Source: UBA6107 sp964459385 (GTDB lineage: Bacteria; Chloroflexota; Anaerolineae; Anaerolineales; Anaerolineaceae). Taken from it: a DNA stretch of 64,000 nucleotides. The notes under the pieces were generated by a model that was not told where the DNA came from, ran no database searches, and saw only the letters and a list, made by a program, of their open reading frames with translations. Of this stretch, positions 32,078 to 39,902 are shown piece by piece; positions within the stretch are counted from its first letter, which is position 1; every line of letters starts with the position of its first letter. The stretch is from the NCBI GenBank assembly GCA_964459385.1, contig CAYWLG010000007.1:124001-188000 (forward strand). The letters run 5' to 3'. Made by a program: the position numbers and the translations under genes.

Positions 32078-33820
32078 TTATTGTACCAAAGCGTTTCTAG
32101 CCACTGCGTCTTTCCAAAGCTTGAAAAGAGCAGCGCGGTCGGCCTTATCGGCGGGTATTTGCAGGGGGCGATGGCGTGTATCGATGACGATGCCGCACAA
32201 CCCCCCACGCACCTTGAAACTGGGTTCGTTCAAATCAAAGACGGGAATGCGGGCAGCGCGGTTAAGTTCCATTTCGAGTGTGGCCGTTTCACCGATCTTG
32301 AGCGGCAGAACGGTTAAGGTTCCCTCTTTGATCTCAAAAGCTTTGCTGACTTTATCCCCTTTGCGTAAGCGAACGGTGGCCAGTGTGCCGCCATTGCGCA
32401 GGCTGCTTTCAATGGCAACAACCGTGGCCAGGTTGGTAAAGGCTTTCGTTTCAAGCACCTGAACCGGCAGAATGGGCAAGACCCTGGCGGTAGCTCCCAG
32501 CGCGGCCAGAACCGCATGCGGGTCAAGCACAAAGGTGGAGACCCCCTGGGGCTGTAAGCCATCCAACAGGGTTAGCAATATTTGAGACGGGGTGCCGATC
32601 TGAGTGATGGCAGAGCCGCTGAGGATGATCGAATCGTAACCATTTTTGATCAATGCAGCGCGCTGATCAAGTTCCTGGGTTACCCGGCGCAGCATTTGCC
32701 GGGTGGCGGCTTGCTCAACAAAGAGGGCTTCCTGTGTCATGGGCACGGAGGCCGGGAAAAGTGTCTTCTGCCAAAGCTGGTCTCTGGCCTCTTCTGCATC
32801 CATTTCAGGTGGCAGCCATTGAGCAATTTCTTCAAAGGGAGTGGTATCCAAAAAACGCTGCAAACCCTGTCCAGAACCGAAGGGCAGCACATTCAAATCC
32901 ATTTTGCCAGCGCGGGCAGAGGCGGTGATGGTCGAAACAGAACCCAGGTCAATGGCCAGGATGCCTTTTTCGGGGTCCCCCACCTGGCTGAGATACTGCA
33001 CAATGCGACCGATGGCCGTTGCAGAGGGGCAGGGCGCATCGCTGCACAGCGAAGCCAATGGGACGAGACCATTTGCCCCTTTGAGGTGCATGTTCGTGAC
33101 GACCTCGGCTAAACTTTCGGCCACCTGATCGATCTCTTCTTCGTCCATTTCAGGACGGATATTCATGGTGGTGTCCACTTTTGTCACTGCTTCAAGAATC
33201 TCTTTGACCGGTTTGGTCATGAGCTGATTGCCGCAATAGACGACGGGCGGACGCTGCTCTTGGGGCATCAGGCGCAGAATGGCCGCGATCAGGTTGGCCA
33301 TTTTTTTGACCGAACGGGTTGCGCCGCGATCGGTGCCGCCGGCGAAGAGAATCAGTTCCGGCTGCGCCAGCAGGGTGTCATCGATCTGGTCGTGGATGAT
33401 GCGGCGGTCGTTGAGACTGATGCTTTGCACGATCTGGCCGTTTACCGTGGCCGCCAGGCGCTGCAAGGATTGAAGCGAAACATCGCCCATCAAGGCAAAG
33501 GCAGCGATCCTGAGGGGCCGGCCGCTGGAATAGGTAATGAACAGGCGATCCACCCCTTCATTCCCGGCCTGGCTGGGCAAGATCAGCCCCGAACGCTGGT
33601 TCAACAGTACCCTGCCGGTGATCTCTTCCAATTGTTTGAGCGCATCCATCACCCCCAACGAAAGGTCGTTAATCGGGGCTTTGTCGGTGGAGGCAGCGGT
33701 GCCGGCCGAAATGAAATGGTAAGATCCTTCGACCACGTCGAAAAGCAGGGCACGAGTGTTTTCGTTACCGATATCGAGCACAAGAATTGAGAGTGTTTCT
33801 TGAGAGGAGGCAGGGTTCAT
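32078..33820 (-). CDS. MutL/GlmL-family (glutamate mutase L-like) ASKHA ATPase
   Basis: A 580-residue protein of the MutL family named after the gene next to glutamate mutase (PF13941-like), not DNA-mismatch MutL. The N-terminal LVLDIGNENTRALLFDV and the second LAIDLGSVSTITASA (around residue 292) are the two phosphate loops of an ASKHA (actin/Hsp70/sugar-kinase) fold; IILSGSAI is the adenosine-binding part. The family is thought to reactivate B12 mutases, but no mutase or B12 gene is here. The neighbours are membrane proteins, so an actin-like or PilM-like role in a membrane machine should be considered. Confidence 0.75.
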   Translation of the reverse strand: MNPASSQETLSILVLDIGNENTRALLFDVVEGSYHFISAGTAASTDKAPINDLSLGVMDALKQLEEITGRVLLNQRSGLILPSQAGNEGVDRLFITYSSGRPLRIAAFALMGDVSLQSLQRLAATVNGQIVQSISLNDRRIIHDQIDDTLLAQPELILFAGGTDRGATRSVKKMANLIAAILRLMPQEQRPPVVYCGNQLMTKPVKEILEAVTKVDTTMNIRPEMDEEEIDQVAESLAEVVTNMHLKGANGLVPLASLCSDAPCPSATAIGRIVQYLSQVGDPEKGILAIDLGSVSTITASARAGKMDLNVLPFGSGQGLQRFLDTTPFEEIAQWLPPEMDAEEARDQLWQKTLFPASVPMTQEALFVEQAATRQMLRRVTQELDQRAALIKNGYDSIILSGSAITQIGTPSQILLTLLDGLQPQGVSTFVLDPHAVLAALGATARVLPILPVQVLETKAFTNLATVVAIESSLRNGGTLATVRLRKGDKVSKAFEIKEGTLTVLPLKIGETATLEMELNRAARIPVFDLNEPSFKVRGGLCGIVIDTRHRPLQIPADKADRAALFKLWKDAVARNALVQ

Positions 33821-33827
33821 GGCTGGG

Positions 33828-34496
33828 TTACCTAATCCATGTGCTGAGCGTTTGCAAGATGAATCCGCCGCGCTCGATCAGGGCGGTGACGGCTGAAGTC
33901 ATCACCCCGGCAAAGACCGCCCCTAAAGTGATGGCAATGAAGAACTGGCCAATGCCGGCAAAGAAAGCCACCAAAGCGGGCCGCTGGCCGTTAGCACCCG
34001 CTTTTTCACTGGCGCCAAAGTTGAAATAGACCAGCGAAGCGACCGTGCCGAGCAAAATAAAACCGCCTTCGATCAACAGCCACCAGTTCTGGCTGCCGGT
34101 TTCAGATAAGGAGGGCAAACTGGCGATGGCTCCCTTCACCTGCGTGAAAAGCGTGCCCAGCACAGCACCGCCGATGGCGATGGCCGCGCCGGCGCCGACC
34201 AAATAGGCCATTGAAAGGTTGCCCAGCCGTGACAGACGCGGCGATAATTTGGTGAGCAGCAGCCCGGAAAGGAACAGCGGTACCAGCGTAACGACCGATC
34301 CCTTGAGCAGGGGCACGATCAGGCGGGGCAGCAGCACCTGATAAACAATCAAGACCGCAAAATATCCGGCCGAAACGCCCACCAATATGGCTGTGGCAAT
34401 GCGAAAAGCCGGGTTATCGCCGAATAAGTAGCTAAAAACCAGCAAGGTCAGCACAAAGCTGACGATCATCCAGATCAGGTCGGTGTTGAGATTCAT
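33828..34496 (-). CDS. Uncharacterised polytopic membrane protein
   Basis: A 222-residue protein with about six hydrophobic segments (first LIWMIVSFVLTLLVFSYLF, last FFIAITLGAVFAGVMTSAV) and a short outer loop with ETGSQNWWLL. No enzyme motif is seen. It overlaps the upstream gene by 4 nt (ATGA) and precedes the MutL-like gene by 7 nt, so it is translated as part of the cluster. I do not recognise a family. Confidence 0.6.
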   Translation of the reverse strand: MNLNTDLIWMIVSFVLTLLVFSYLFGDNPAFRIATAILVGVSAGYFAVLIVYQVLLPRLIVPLLKGSVVTLVPLFLSGLLLTKLSPRLSRLGNLSMAYLVGAGAAIAIGGAVLGTLFTQVKGAIASLPSLSETGSQNWWLLIEGGFILLGTVASLVYFNFGASEKAGANGQRPALVAFFAGIGQFFIAITLGAVFAGVMTSAVTALIERGGFILQTLSTWIR

Positions 34497-36625
34497 TCTT
34501 TCACGCTCGGCCCTTTCTGTCGGTTTTGTGGGAGGATCAGCGAAATGACCCCACCAAGGAAAATCAAAGCGGTTACCAGCAGCAGCGAAAGCTGATAGGC
34601 CGGGTAATTTGCCGCAGCGATGCCGATTTTCTTACCCAATTGTTCGTAAATGGTGGCCGAATTAAGTCCGGCCAGGTAGCCACCGATCTGATGGCTGTCG
34701 TAATAAGGCTGCAAGAGCGGTGCAGATTGGGCGCTGATGATCACATAAAGCGGCGTCTGGCCCAAGGCTGGCTGTACCTGTTCGATCCAGAAGCGGGCGG
34801 TATCGGCATTTTCGGTGATGACGATGACGGCACCGAAATCGGCGAGGCGCTGAACGTTTTGCAGCGGCGCATTCTGCCAAGCGTCGAGCATGTGCACGTC
34901 TTTGGGCAGGGCGGTGTGCGGGTCGGCTGCCAGTGCCTGCAAGCCCATCGAGCCGCCGGGCAGGTAGCCAAAATTAACGATCTGCTCAAGCGGGTAAGCT
35001 GTTTGGTTCCCTTCGGCCTTCTTTAGCACCTCTTGCAGAAGTGCATTTCCTGCCGGTGTGCTGGAAAGGGTGGCGATGGGCAAATTGCGCTCCATGAGAT
35101 GTTCCAGCGCGGCCTGAGAAGAAAGGCTTAATTCGCCAAAAAGGCTGCCGTCAAATTCGGCGGCCAGCAGCACCGGTGTGCCGGCTGGAATGGCATTGAT
35201 GCCGTTGAACATGTCGATCACCTCGGCCGGATACAGGCTGGGGTAAGAAACGGGGATGGAGTTGACAAAATTTGGCACGAAAACGGCGGCCAGCAGCAAA
35301 ATGCAAACGGCCAGACGCAAGATCCAGGCTTTTGAACGAGGCTTCCCAGGTTCTTCTTCGCCCACCCATTGATAGGGCTGAACCAGTTTCTGTAAAATTT
35401 GGGCGCGTTTTTTCTGATTCTCGGTGATGGTCAGGGCAGCATCGTAAGTTTGTGGTTTGGTGTAGAACTGCTGGATGTTCTCCTGCAGCAAGGCGCCTTC
35501 AATGCCGGCCAGCGGATTCGTGCCGCCGGTGATGGCCTTGCTCTCGGTCTGCGGTTTACGAGCCGGGCGCAGAGCCTGAAGCCAGGGGGGCAGGGCCGCT
35601 TTGGCGATGGATTCATCACTTTCTGGTTCTGCTTCAACCGGTTGGGCTTCTGAAGGGACCTCAGATTCGGCTGGCAATGAGTCGGTTGTGACATTTGGTG
35701 GGTTTGTTTCTTGAGGACGTTCCTGCTGCTGAGACATCCAATCGAGCAGGGCGCTGTCATCAAAGGCGGGTTTTTCGTCCTCGTCTTTTTTGGATGGTGG
35801 AATGACCTGGCTGGCCAAGTCGGCCGCAGGGTTGAGGGCTTTGAAATCTGCCAGCCAATCGGGTTCATCGTCCTCGATGGCCGTTTGCGGCGGCTCCGCT
35901 TCTTCCTGCGAGGGTGTTTTTTCTTCGTCCACGGGCTGGGCGGCTGTTTCGCTTGCGGCTTCGTCTATCGCGGGCTCGCTTGTGGGTTCGTCCTGAGTGG
36001 ATTCTTTTTCTGTGTTTTCAGGTTGGGGCGCCTGCATGAATTCTTTCAGCCAGTCGGCATCTGATGCCTCAGAGAGATTTTCCTTTGGGCTGAAAGAAGC
36101 AGTATCGGGTGAAACAGGGGGTTCACTCTCTGCAGACGTTTGAGCGGCAGGTTCGGCTTTTGGTGAATTTTCTTCTTGCCAGCTTGTCAGGGACTTTAAC
36201 CATTCATCGCTATCGTCGCTGCTCTTTTCTGCCTCAGATGAATGGGCATCAGTGGGTTCAGGCTGAGCGGCCATTGCGCCACCGGAGCGAATTTCTTGCA
36301 GCCAGTCGGGTGCATCGGAGGGCACTTCTGGTGCAGCATCCGCGTCGCCGGATTTTTGACGTTCTTCCTGTTCGCGGTTGCGAATGCGGGCCAGCCAATC
36401 GGGTACCTCATCTGCGGAGGAGGCGGGTTCGGTGGCGGGCGTTTCGGGCGATTCAGGCTGCGGGGGCGGGGGTTCTGTTTGCTGATCTCGAAATGAATCA
36501 AGCCAGTTCTCCTGCGATTCGCCATTGGCCTCTTCGCTCTTGGGCAGCTCGGCCTGGCAGAACCAGCAGCGCTCGGCGTTGGCATCGTTGGGACGGTTGC
36601 AAATGGGGCAGAGTTTATCGGCCAT
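34493..36625 (-). CDS. Zinc-ribbon membrane protein with long acidic linker
   Basis: A 710-residue protein. A zinc ribbon CPICNRPNDANAERCWFC (about 6-23; two Cys-x2-Cys pairs) is followed by a very acidic, Pro/Ser-rich stretch of about 370 residues. That stretch repeats a short motif around a DWL core (DWLARIR, DWLQEIR, DWLKEF, DWLADF, also NWLDSF) at least five times. A membrane helix (about 437-457), an alpha/beta outer domain (about 460-670: TPVLLAAEFDGSL, FGAVIVITENADTARFW) and a final helix complete it. The DWL repeats look like docking peptides. Start ATG 36625 has GGGTGA upstream. Function unknown. Confidence 0.6.
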   Translation of the reverse strand: MADKLCPICNRPNDANAERCWFCQAELPKSEEANGESQENWLDSFRDQQTEPPPPQPESPETPATEPASSADEVPDWLARIRNREQEERQKSGDADAAPEVPSDAPDWLQEIRSGGAMAAQPEPTDAHSSEAEKSSDDSDEWLKSLTSWQEENSPKAEPAAQTSAESEPPVSPDTASFSPKENLSEASDADWLKEFMQAPQPENTEKESTQDEPTSEPAIDEAASETAAQPVDEEKTPSQEEAEPPQTAIEDDEPDWLADFKALNPAADLASQVIPPSKKDEDEKPAFDDSALLDWMSQQQERPQETNPPNVTTDSLPAESEVPSEAQPVEAEPESDESIAKAALPPWLQALRPARKPQTESKAITGGTNPLAGIEGALLQENIQQFYTKPQTYDAALTITENQKKRAQILQKLVQPYQWVGEEEPGKPRSKAWILRLAVCILLLAAVFVPNFVNSIPVSYPSLYPAEVIDMFNGINAIPAGTPVLLAAEFDGSLFGELSLSSQAALEHLMERNLPIATLSSTPAGNALLQEVLKKAEGNQTAYPLEQIVNFGYLPGGSMGLQALAADPHTALPKDVHMLDAWQNAPLQNVQRLADFGAVIVITENADTARFWIEQVQPALGQTPLYVIISAQSAPLLQPYYDSHQIGGYLAGLNSATIYEQLGKKIGIAAANYPAYQLSLLLVTALIFLGGVISLILPQNRQKGPSVKE

Positions 36626-36627
36626 GC

Positions 36628-37248
36628 TCACCCGTTATATGGCCTGTCTGAACCAATGAGGATGCGAATGCCGGTGAGCAAACTGCCCAGCGCCACCCCG
36701 ATCAAGATGCCGCGAGCGCCGGCAATGGGCACCTGGCTGACACCGGATAACAAGGTTTGCAGTATGGGAATATTGGCAGCAAATGAAAAGATGCCGCTGT
36801 TGATGAGCAGAAAGATCACTACAGAAATGAAAAAGACGAATCCCATCCAGTTGCGCTGGCGCTGCAATATCTTGAGGCTGGCGTAAGCCAGTGTAATGGC
36901 CAGTACGGCCATCAGGCTGGCCTCGATGGGCATTTGGATGGCGGTGACCACCTTTTGGTAACCGGGGTCGGTGGGGCCAAAAAAGATGCCGGCGGCCAGG
37001 GTGAGCAAAAAGGCACCAATGACGATAAAACTGAAAGTGCGCTCTTTGCCCGACTCGCGCAGCCGGTGCCAGTGCACCCCAAAGATCAAATGGATGATGG
37101 CGATCAGGCCGGCGACTGCGGCCAGGATGATGGCCCAGTCGAGCATGGGGGTACGGATGGCTGCCAGACCGGAGGAGGGGAAGAAATACCCCAACAGGAT
37201 GATGAGCCCGACCAGAAAGCCGATAACGGGTACGATGGGTGATCTCAC
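36628..37248 (-). CDS. Uncharacterised polytopic membrane protein
   Basis: A 206-residue protein with about six hydrophobic segments (FLVGLIILLGYFF, WAIILAAVAGLIAIIHLIF, FIVIGAFLLTLAAGIFF, and others). The loop FFGPTDPGYQKVVTAIQMP precedes the fourth. It begins within the 3' end of the DUF6754-like gene (4-nt overlap) and its stop is 2 nt before the zinc-ribbon gene. No family is recognised. Confidence 0.6.
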   Translation of the reverse strand: MRSPIVPVIGFLVGLIILLGYFFPSSGLAAIRTPMLDWAIILAAVAGLIAIIHLIFGVHWHRLRESGKERTFSFIVIGAFLLTLAAGIFFGPTDPGYQKVVTAIQMPIEASLMAVLAITLAYASLKILQRQRNWMGFVFFISVVIFLLINSGIFSFAANIPILQTLLSGVSQVPIAGARGILIGVALGSLLTGIRILIGSDRPYNG

Positions 37249-38000
37249 ATTACCCCCAAAAACTTGAGAATGGCCCCGCCCAGAATGATCAAAACGATCA
37301 CCCCGCGCAAAAGATCCTGCGTTTTTAAACTGGCACTGTGAATCGCATCCGCCTGCAAATAAGCGGGCAGTGCAAAAAGCTCTTCACCGATGAGCGGTTT
37401 TTCTGCGGTGGCGAAAAAGACCGCCTGGGCAGGCAATGAATCGCTGGCGGCCAGGGTCATGGCTCCCTTTTCTTCGGAGGCAGTGCTCAACAAACCTGCT
37501 TCTGAACCAAAATTGCCGATCAGCACGTTGGTTTTTACCCTGGGGTCGGCAATGATATCGAGCGCACCGGCCACATTGGAAAGCGGCGTAATGCCGGCCA
37601 ATTGGCCGTGATCGGCGTTATAAAGATCGAGATTGTTGGTTTCGCGGGCGACCTGATGCAAAGTGTCCTGGCTGAGCAAGGTGAGAGCGCCATCGCCACT
37701 GCTGGCAATGGGGGGCTCGTCACCGGACGAACTCATGGCGCCGATGTGGTGCAAGGCGATCAGGCTGGCGAAGGCGGAAGAACTGACGGGATGGGTGAGC
37801 GAGGCATTGCCCAGTGAGACGTGAATGCGGCTGCCTTCTTCTACCGAAAGGCTGGCAGCACGTTTGAAGCGACTGATGGCAGCGATGCGGCGAAAAACGG
37901 GTGTTTTGTTGCTTCTCCTTTGGCGCAAGGCCAGAGACACCACCAGAAGGGTAGCAAGGATGACAAAACTTAATCCGATGATCGATTCGATGCCGCTCAA
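37245..38000 (-). CDS. DUF6754-like membrane protein
   Basis: A 251-residue protein with one helix near each end (about 5-25 and 233-250) and a soluble domain between. The pattern GSRIHVSLG, GALTLLSQD, ADPRVKTNVLIGNFGSEAGLL and AQAVFFATAEKPLIGEELFALPAYL fits my memory of DUF6754 proteins of Chloroflexota, but this is not tested. The start is TTG 38000, because AGGAG lies 8 nt upstream and it overlaps the previous stop (TTGA). It may share an outer alpha/beta fold with the zinc-ribbon protein. Confidence 0.55.
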   Translation of the reverse strand: MSGIESIIGLSFVILATLLVVSLALRQRRSNKTPVFRRIAAISRFKRAASLSVEEGSRIHVSLGNASLTHPVSSSAFASLIALHHIGAMSSSGDEPPIASSGDGALTLLSQDTLHQVARETNNLDLYNADHGQLAGITPLSNVAGALDIIADPRVKTNVLIGNFGSEAGLLSTASEEKGAMTLAASDSLPAQAVFFATAEKPLIGEELFALPAYLQADAIHSASLKTQDLLRGVIVLIILGGAILKFLGVM

Positions 38001-38242
38001 TCTATTTTCTCCTCACGGATCATCCGGCTCAGCCGTCGGCTTTTTTCATCATCTTCGAGAATTTCAGCCGCCAACTGCCATTTTTGTTTGCTCGCCGGGT
38101 TCACAAAGGGGGCTCCCCCCAGCATCAGTTGGGCAAGAATGACCTTTAATGGTCCGCCGCCATTGATGAATGAAAGAACAAAGCCCTTAAAACGGCTTTG
38201 TTGCAAGGATCGCGCCCATTCAGACACAGGATCTTGATTCAT
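37997..38242 (-). CDS. Small hypothetical protein, first gene of the membrane cluster
   Basis: An 81-residue soluble protein with a basic C-terminus (LEDDEKSRRLSRMIREEKID) and a Gly-rich centre (FINGGGPLKVILAQLMLGGAPF). No family is recognised. It overlaps the DUF6754-like gene by 4 nt. TATACT about 14 nt before the start could be a -10. Its position suggests it is the lead gene of the cluster. Confidence 0.5.
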   Translation of the reverse strand: MNQDPVSEWARSLQQSRFKGFVLSFINGGGPLKVILAQLMLGGAPFVNPASKQKWQLAAEILEDDEKSRRLSRMIREEKID

Positions 38243-38280
38243 CTCTCGTTATCAAAAGTATAGCACAAAATGACTATTTT

Positions 38281-39039
38281 CTAATCGCTTGCGGATAGAT
38301 TAACTGTCTGCCACACGCAGTTGCCCTGCGGCGAGGTGGCATAGTTCTCGATGGCCCGGTACATCTCGCTGAGAGAAGACCAGAAGGTGCTGAGCTGTGA
38401 AGTATAGGCCTCAACGGCGTACTGCCAGGCGGCCAGCGAGGCATTGTTAAGCGGATATTGGATGCGGCGGGCGTTGCCCGGTACCCGTTGAACGATCTCA
38501 TCGGGATGAGCGCCGGCATAGGGGTAATCGGCATAATAATACTTGCTGCCGGTCAGTGTTTCGCCCACGGCACGGGTGATGAGATGGTCGATGTGATTGC
38601 CCACTCCCAGCGGGAGTACCAGCACAGATTCGGGGGGTAAGCTTTGACGAAGGCGCTCAGACAGTTCCTGCACCAGGGTCGATTCTTCTTCGACGCGCAG
38701 GCTGAAAAGGTCATCATTCTGGGTGATCAGGGGCTGATCGCTCTGTTGGCGATTGCGGTAGATGCAGTCGGGAACCATCCAATAGTGGGGGGAAACCCCC
38801 AAACGCTCACAGGCCAGTTTGTCTTCGGCGCGGCGGGCTTTGGGGGCTTCCATGCCGGTATTCCAGCGCGAGTGCAATTCGGCAGCAAACGGAGAAAGCC
38901 TGCCGGCAGGAACGTCCCCGGAAAAGAGCGTCCATACGGCTACCTGGCGGCGGCGTTTGTAGGCCAGATCAAACAAGATGGCCCCACAAGAAAGCACGGC
39001 ATCGTCAAGGTGGGGGGAGAGGAAAATAATTTCAGACAT
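38281..39039 (-). CDS. PIG-L/LmbE family deacetylase
   Basis: A 252-residue protein with the family's zinc motif SPHLDDAVLSCG at residues 8-19 (His-Leu-Asp-Asp), and a later His in NHIDH (about residue 147). PIG-L enzymes remove N-acetyl groups from sugars such as GlcNAc conjugates; the substrate here is unknown. It is separate from the membrane cluster downstream (38-nt gap). A -10 TATAAT on the minus strand at 39071-39076 lies opposite the promoter of the 39125 gene. It could act on the nearby glycan products. Confidence 0.88.
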   Translation of the reverse strand: MSEIIFLSPHLDDAVLSCGAILFDLAYKRRRQVAVWTLFSGDVPAGRLSPFAAELHSRWNTGMEAPKARRAEDKLACERLGVSPHYWMVPDCIYRNRQQSDQPLITQNDDLFSLRVEEESTLVQELSERLRQSLPPESVLVLPLGVGNHIDHLITRAVGETLTGSKYYYADYPYAGAHPDEIVQRVPGNARRIQYPLNNASLAAWQYAVEAYTSQLSTFWSSLSEMYRAIENYATSPQGNCVWQTVNLSASD

Positions 39040-39053
39040 TTATTCTCAATTGG

Positions 39054-39083
39054 TTGCGAAATTCAGACTAATTATAGTATGAT
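39054..39083 (+). promoter_or_regulatory. Predicted promoter of the 39125 gene
   Basis: TTGCGA (39054-39059), 18-nt spacer, TATGAT (39078-39083). It overlaps the divergent -10 of the PIG-L gene. Confidence 0.45.
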
Positions 39084-39124
39084 GATGGTGGAATTTCGAC
39101 CAATTGATCACAAGGAGCTTAAGA

Positions 39125-39433
39125 ATGGGATTTTTCGATTCCTTGTTTGGACCCAAACTGTACCAATCGAGAGACAAAAACGAAGTAGATCGCCTTGTCA
39201 ACGAACTCACCCAGATCGGCATCAAGGAAGATTACCTTTCTGAGCGCCCCGGCGGCAGCTTTAACATCCAGTGCCGCCATGTGCGCACCCGCGAGATCGG
39301 CAAACGCTTGAGCGAGCTGGGGGGGCTGGATCTGATGAATTGGGCTTTTGTGAAGGTCAAAAAGAAAGCCGGCAAAGTAGCGGCTTCTCACCTGGAGTAT
39401 GCGTGGGAAGGCGTGGGAGAATGGCAGAACTAG
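39125..39433 (+). CDS. Small hypothetical protein
   Basis: A 102-residue soluble protein: MGFFDSLFGPKLY at the N-terminus, a charged helix (DKNEVDRLVNELTQIG), and an RTREIGKRLSELGGLDLMNWAFVKV segment. MGFFDSLFG-type starts are common in small cytoplasmic proteins. No family recognised. AAGGAG lies 8 nt before the ATG. It ends in a 4-nt overlap with the convergent gene. Confidence 0.6.
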   Translation: MGFFDSLFGPKLYQSRDKNEVDRLVNELTQIGIKEDYLSERPGGSFNIQCRHVRTREIGKRLSELGGLDLMNWAFVKVKKKAGKVAASHLEYAWEGVGEWQN

Positions 39434-39900
39434 GCCAGTAGGGCCTGATTGAGCAGGGGAACCAGATATTCCCCAATCGAGATGATCCACAGGCGGGCGG
39501 TTTCCTGAGCGGGGACACCTGCCTGTGGTTTTATATCCACGTGGGCGCCTCCATCTACATCGCAAACGCGGCGGATCATCTGGCGGATGCTCAAGCCGCT
39601 GGCCGGGTCAGCCGGCAGATCGAGCCAGTCTGCGAGTGAGAACGTGGGGCCGGTCAGGATGGGGCGAGCGGCTTCATCCAGGCGATGAAGCTGAAGCGAG
39701 GGGAATAAAATGGGGACGATGGCGATGTCTTCTTGCCGATTGTGGCGAAAAGTGGTGTCACACAAGAGAATGCGAAGCTGCACGGCGGCTACCCGGTAAA
39801 AACCGGGCTGTCCGGTTTTATACAACTCGATGCTGCGTTCGAGGATATTTACTGCATCTGTCGTATACTGCCGTAAAATCCGTTTAGCCAGTTCATCCAT
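39430..39900 (-). CDS. Hypothetical protein, last gene of the glycan block
   Basis: A 156-residue soluble protein. The N-terminal helix (DELAKRILRQYTTDAVNILERSIELY) is followed by a globular region with two Cys and basic residues (CDTTFRHNRQEDIA). No family recognised. Met 39900 has AGGA 9 nt upstream and lies 3 nt after the stop of the polymerase-like gene. Its function in glycan synthesis is unproven. Confidence 0.55.
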   Translation of the reverse strand: MDELAKRILRQYTTDAVNILERSIELYKTGQPGFYRVAAVQLRILLCDTTFRHNRQEDIAIVPILFPSLQLHRLDEAARPILTGPTFSLADWLDLPADPASGLSIRQMIRRVCDVDGGAHVDIKPQAGVPAQETARLWIISIGEYLVPLLNQALLA

Positions 39901-39902
39901 CG

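Noticed and set aside
30990..33820. Glutamate-mutase or B12-mutase operon suggested by the MutL-family name
   Set aside because: No mutase small or large subunit and no B12-binding motif in any of the neighbouring genes.
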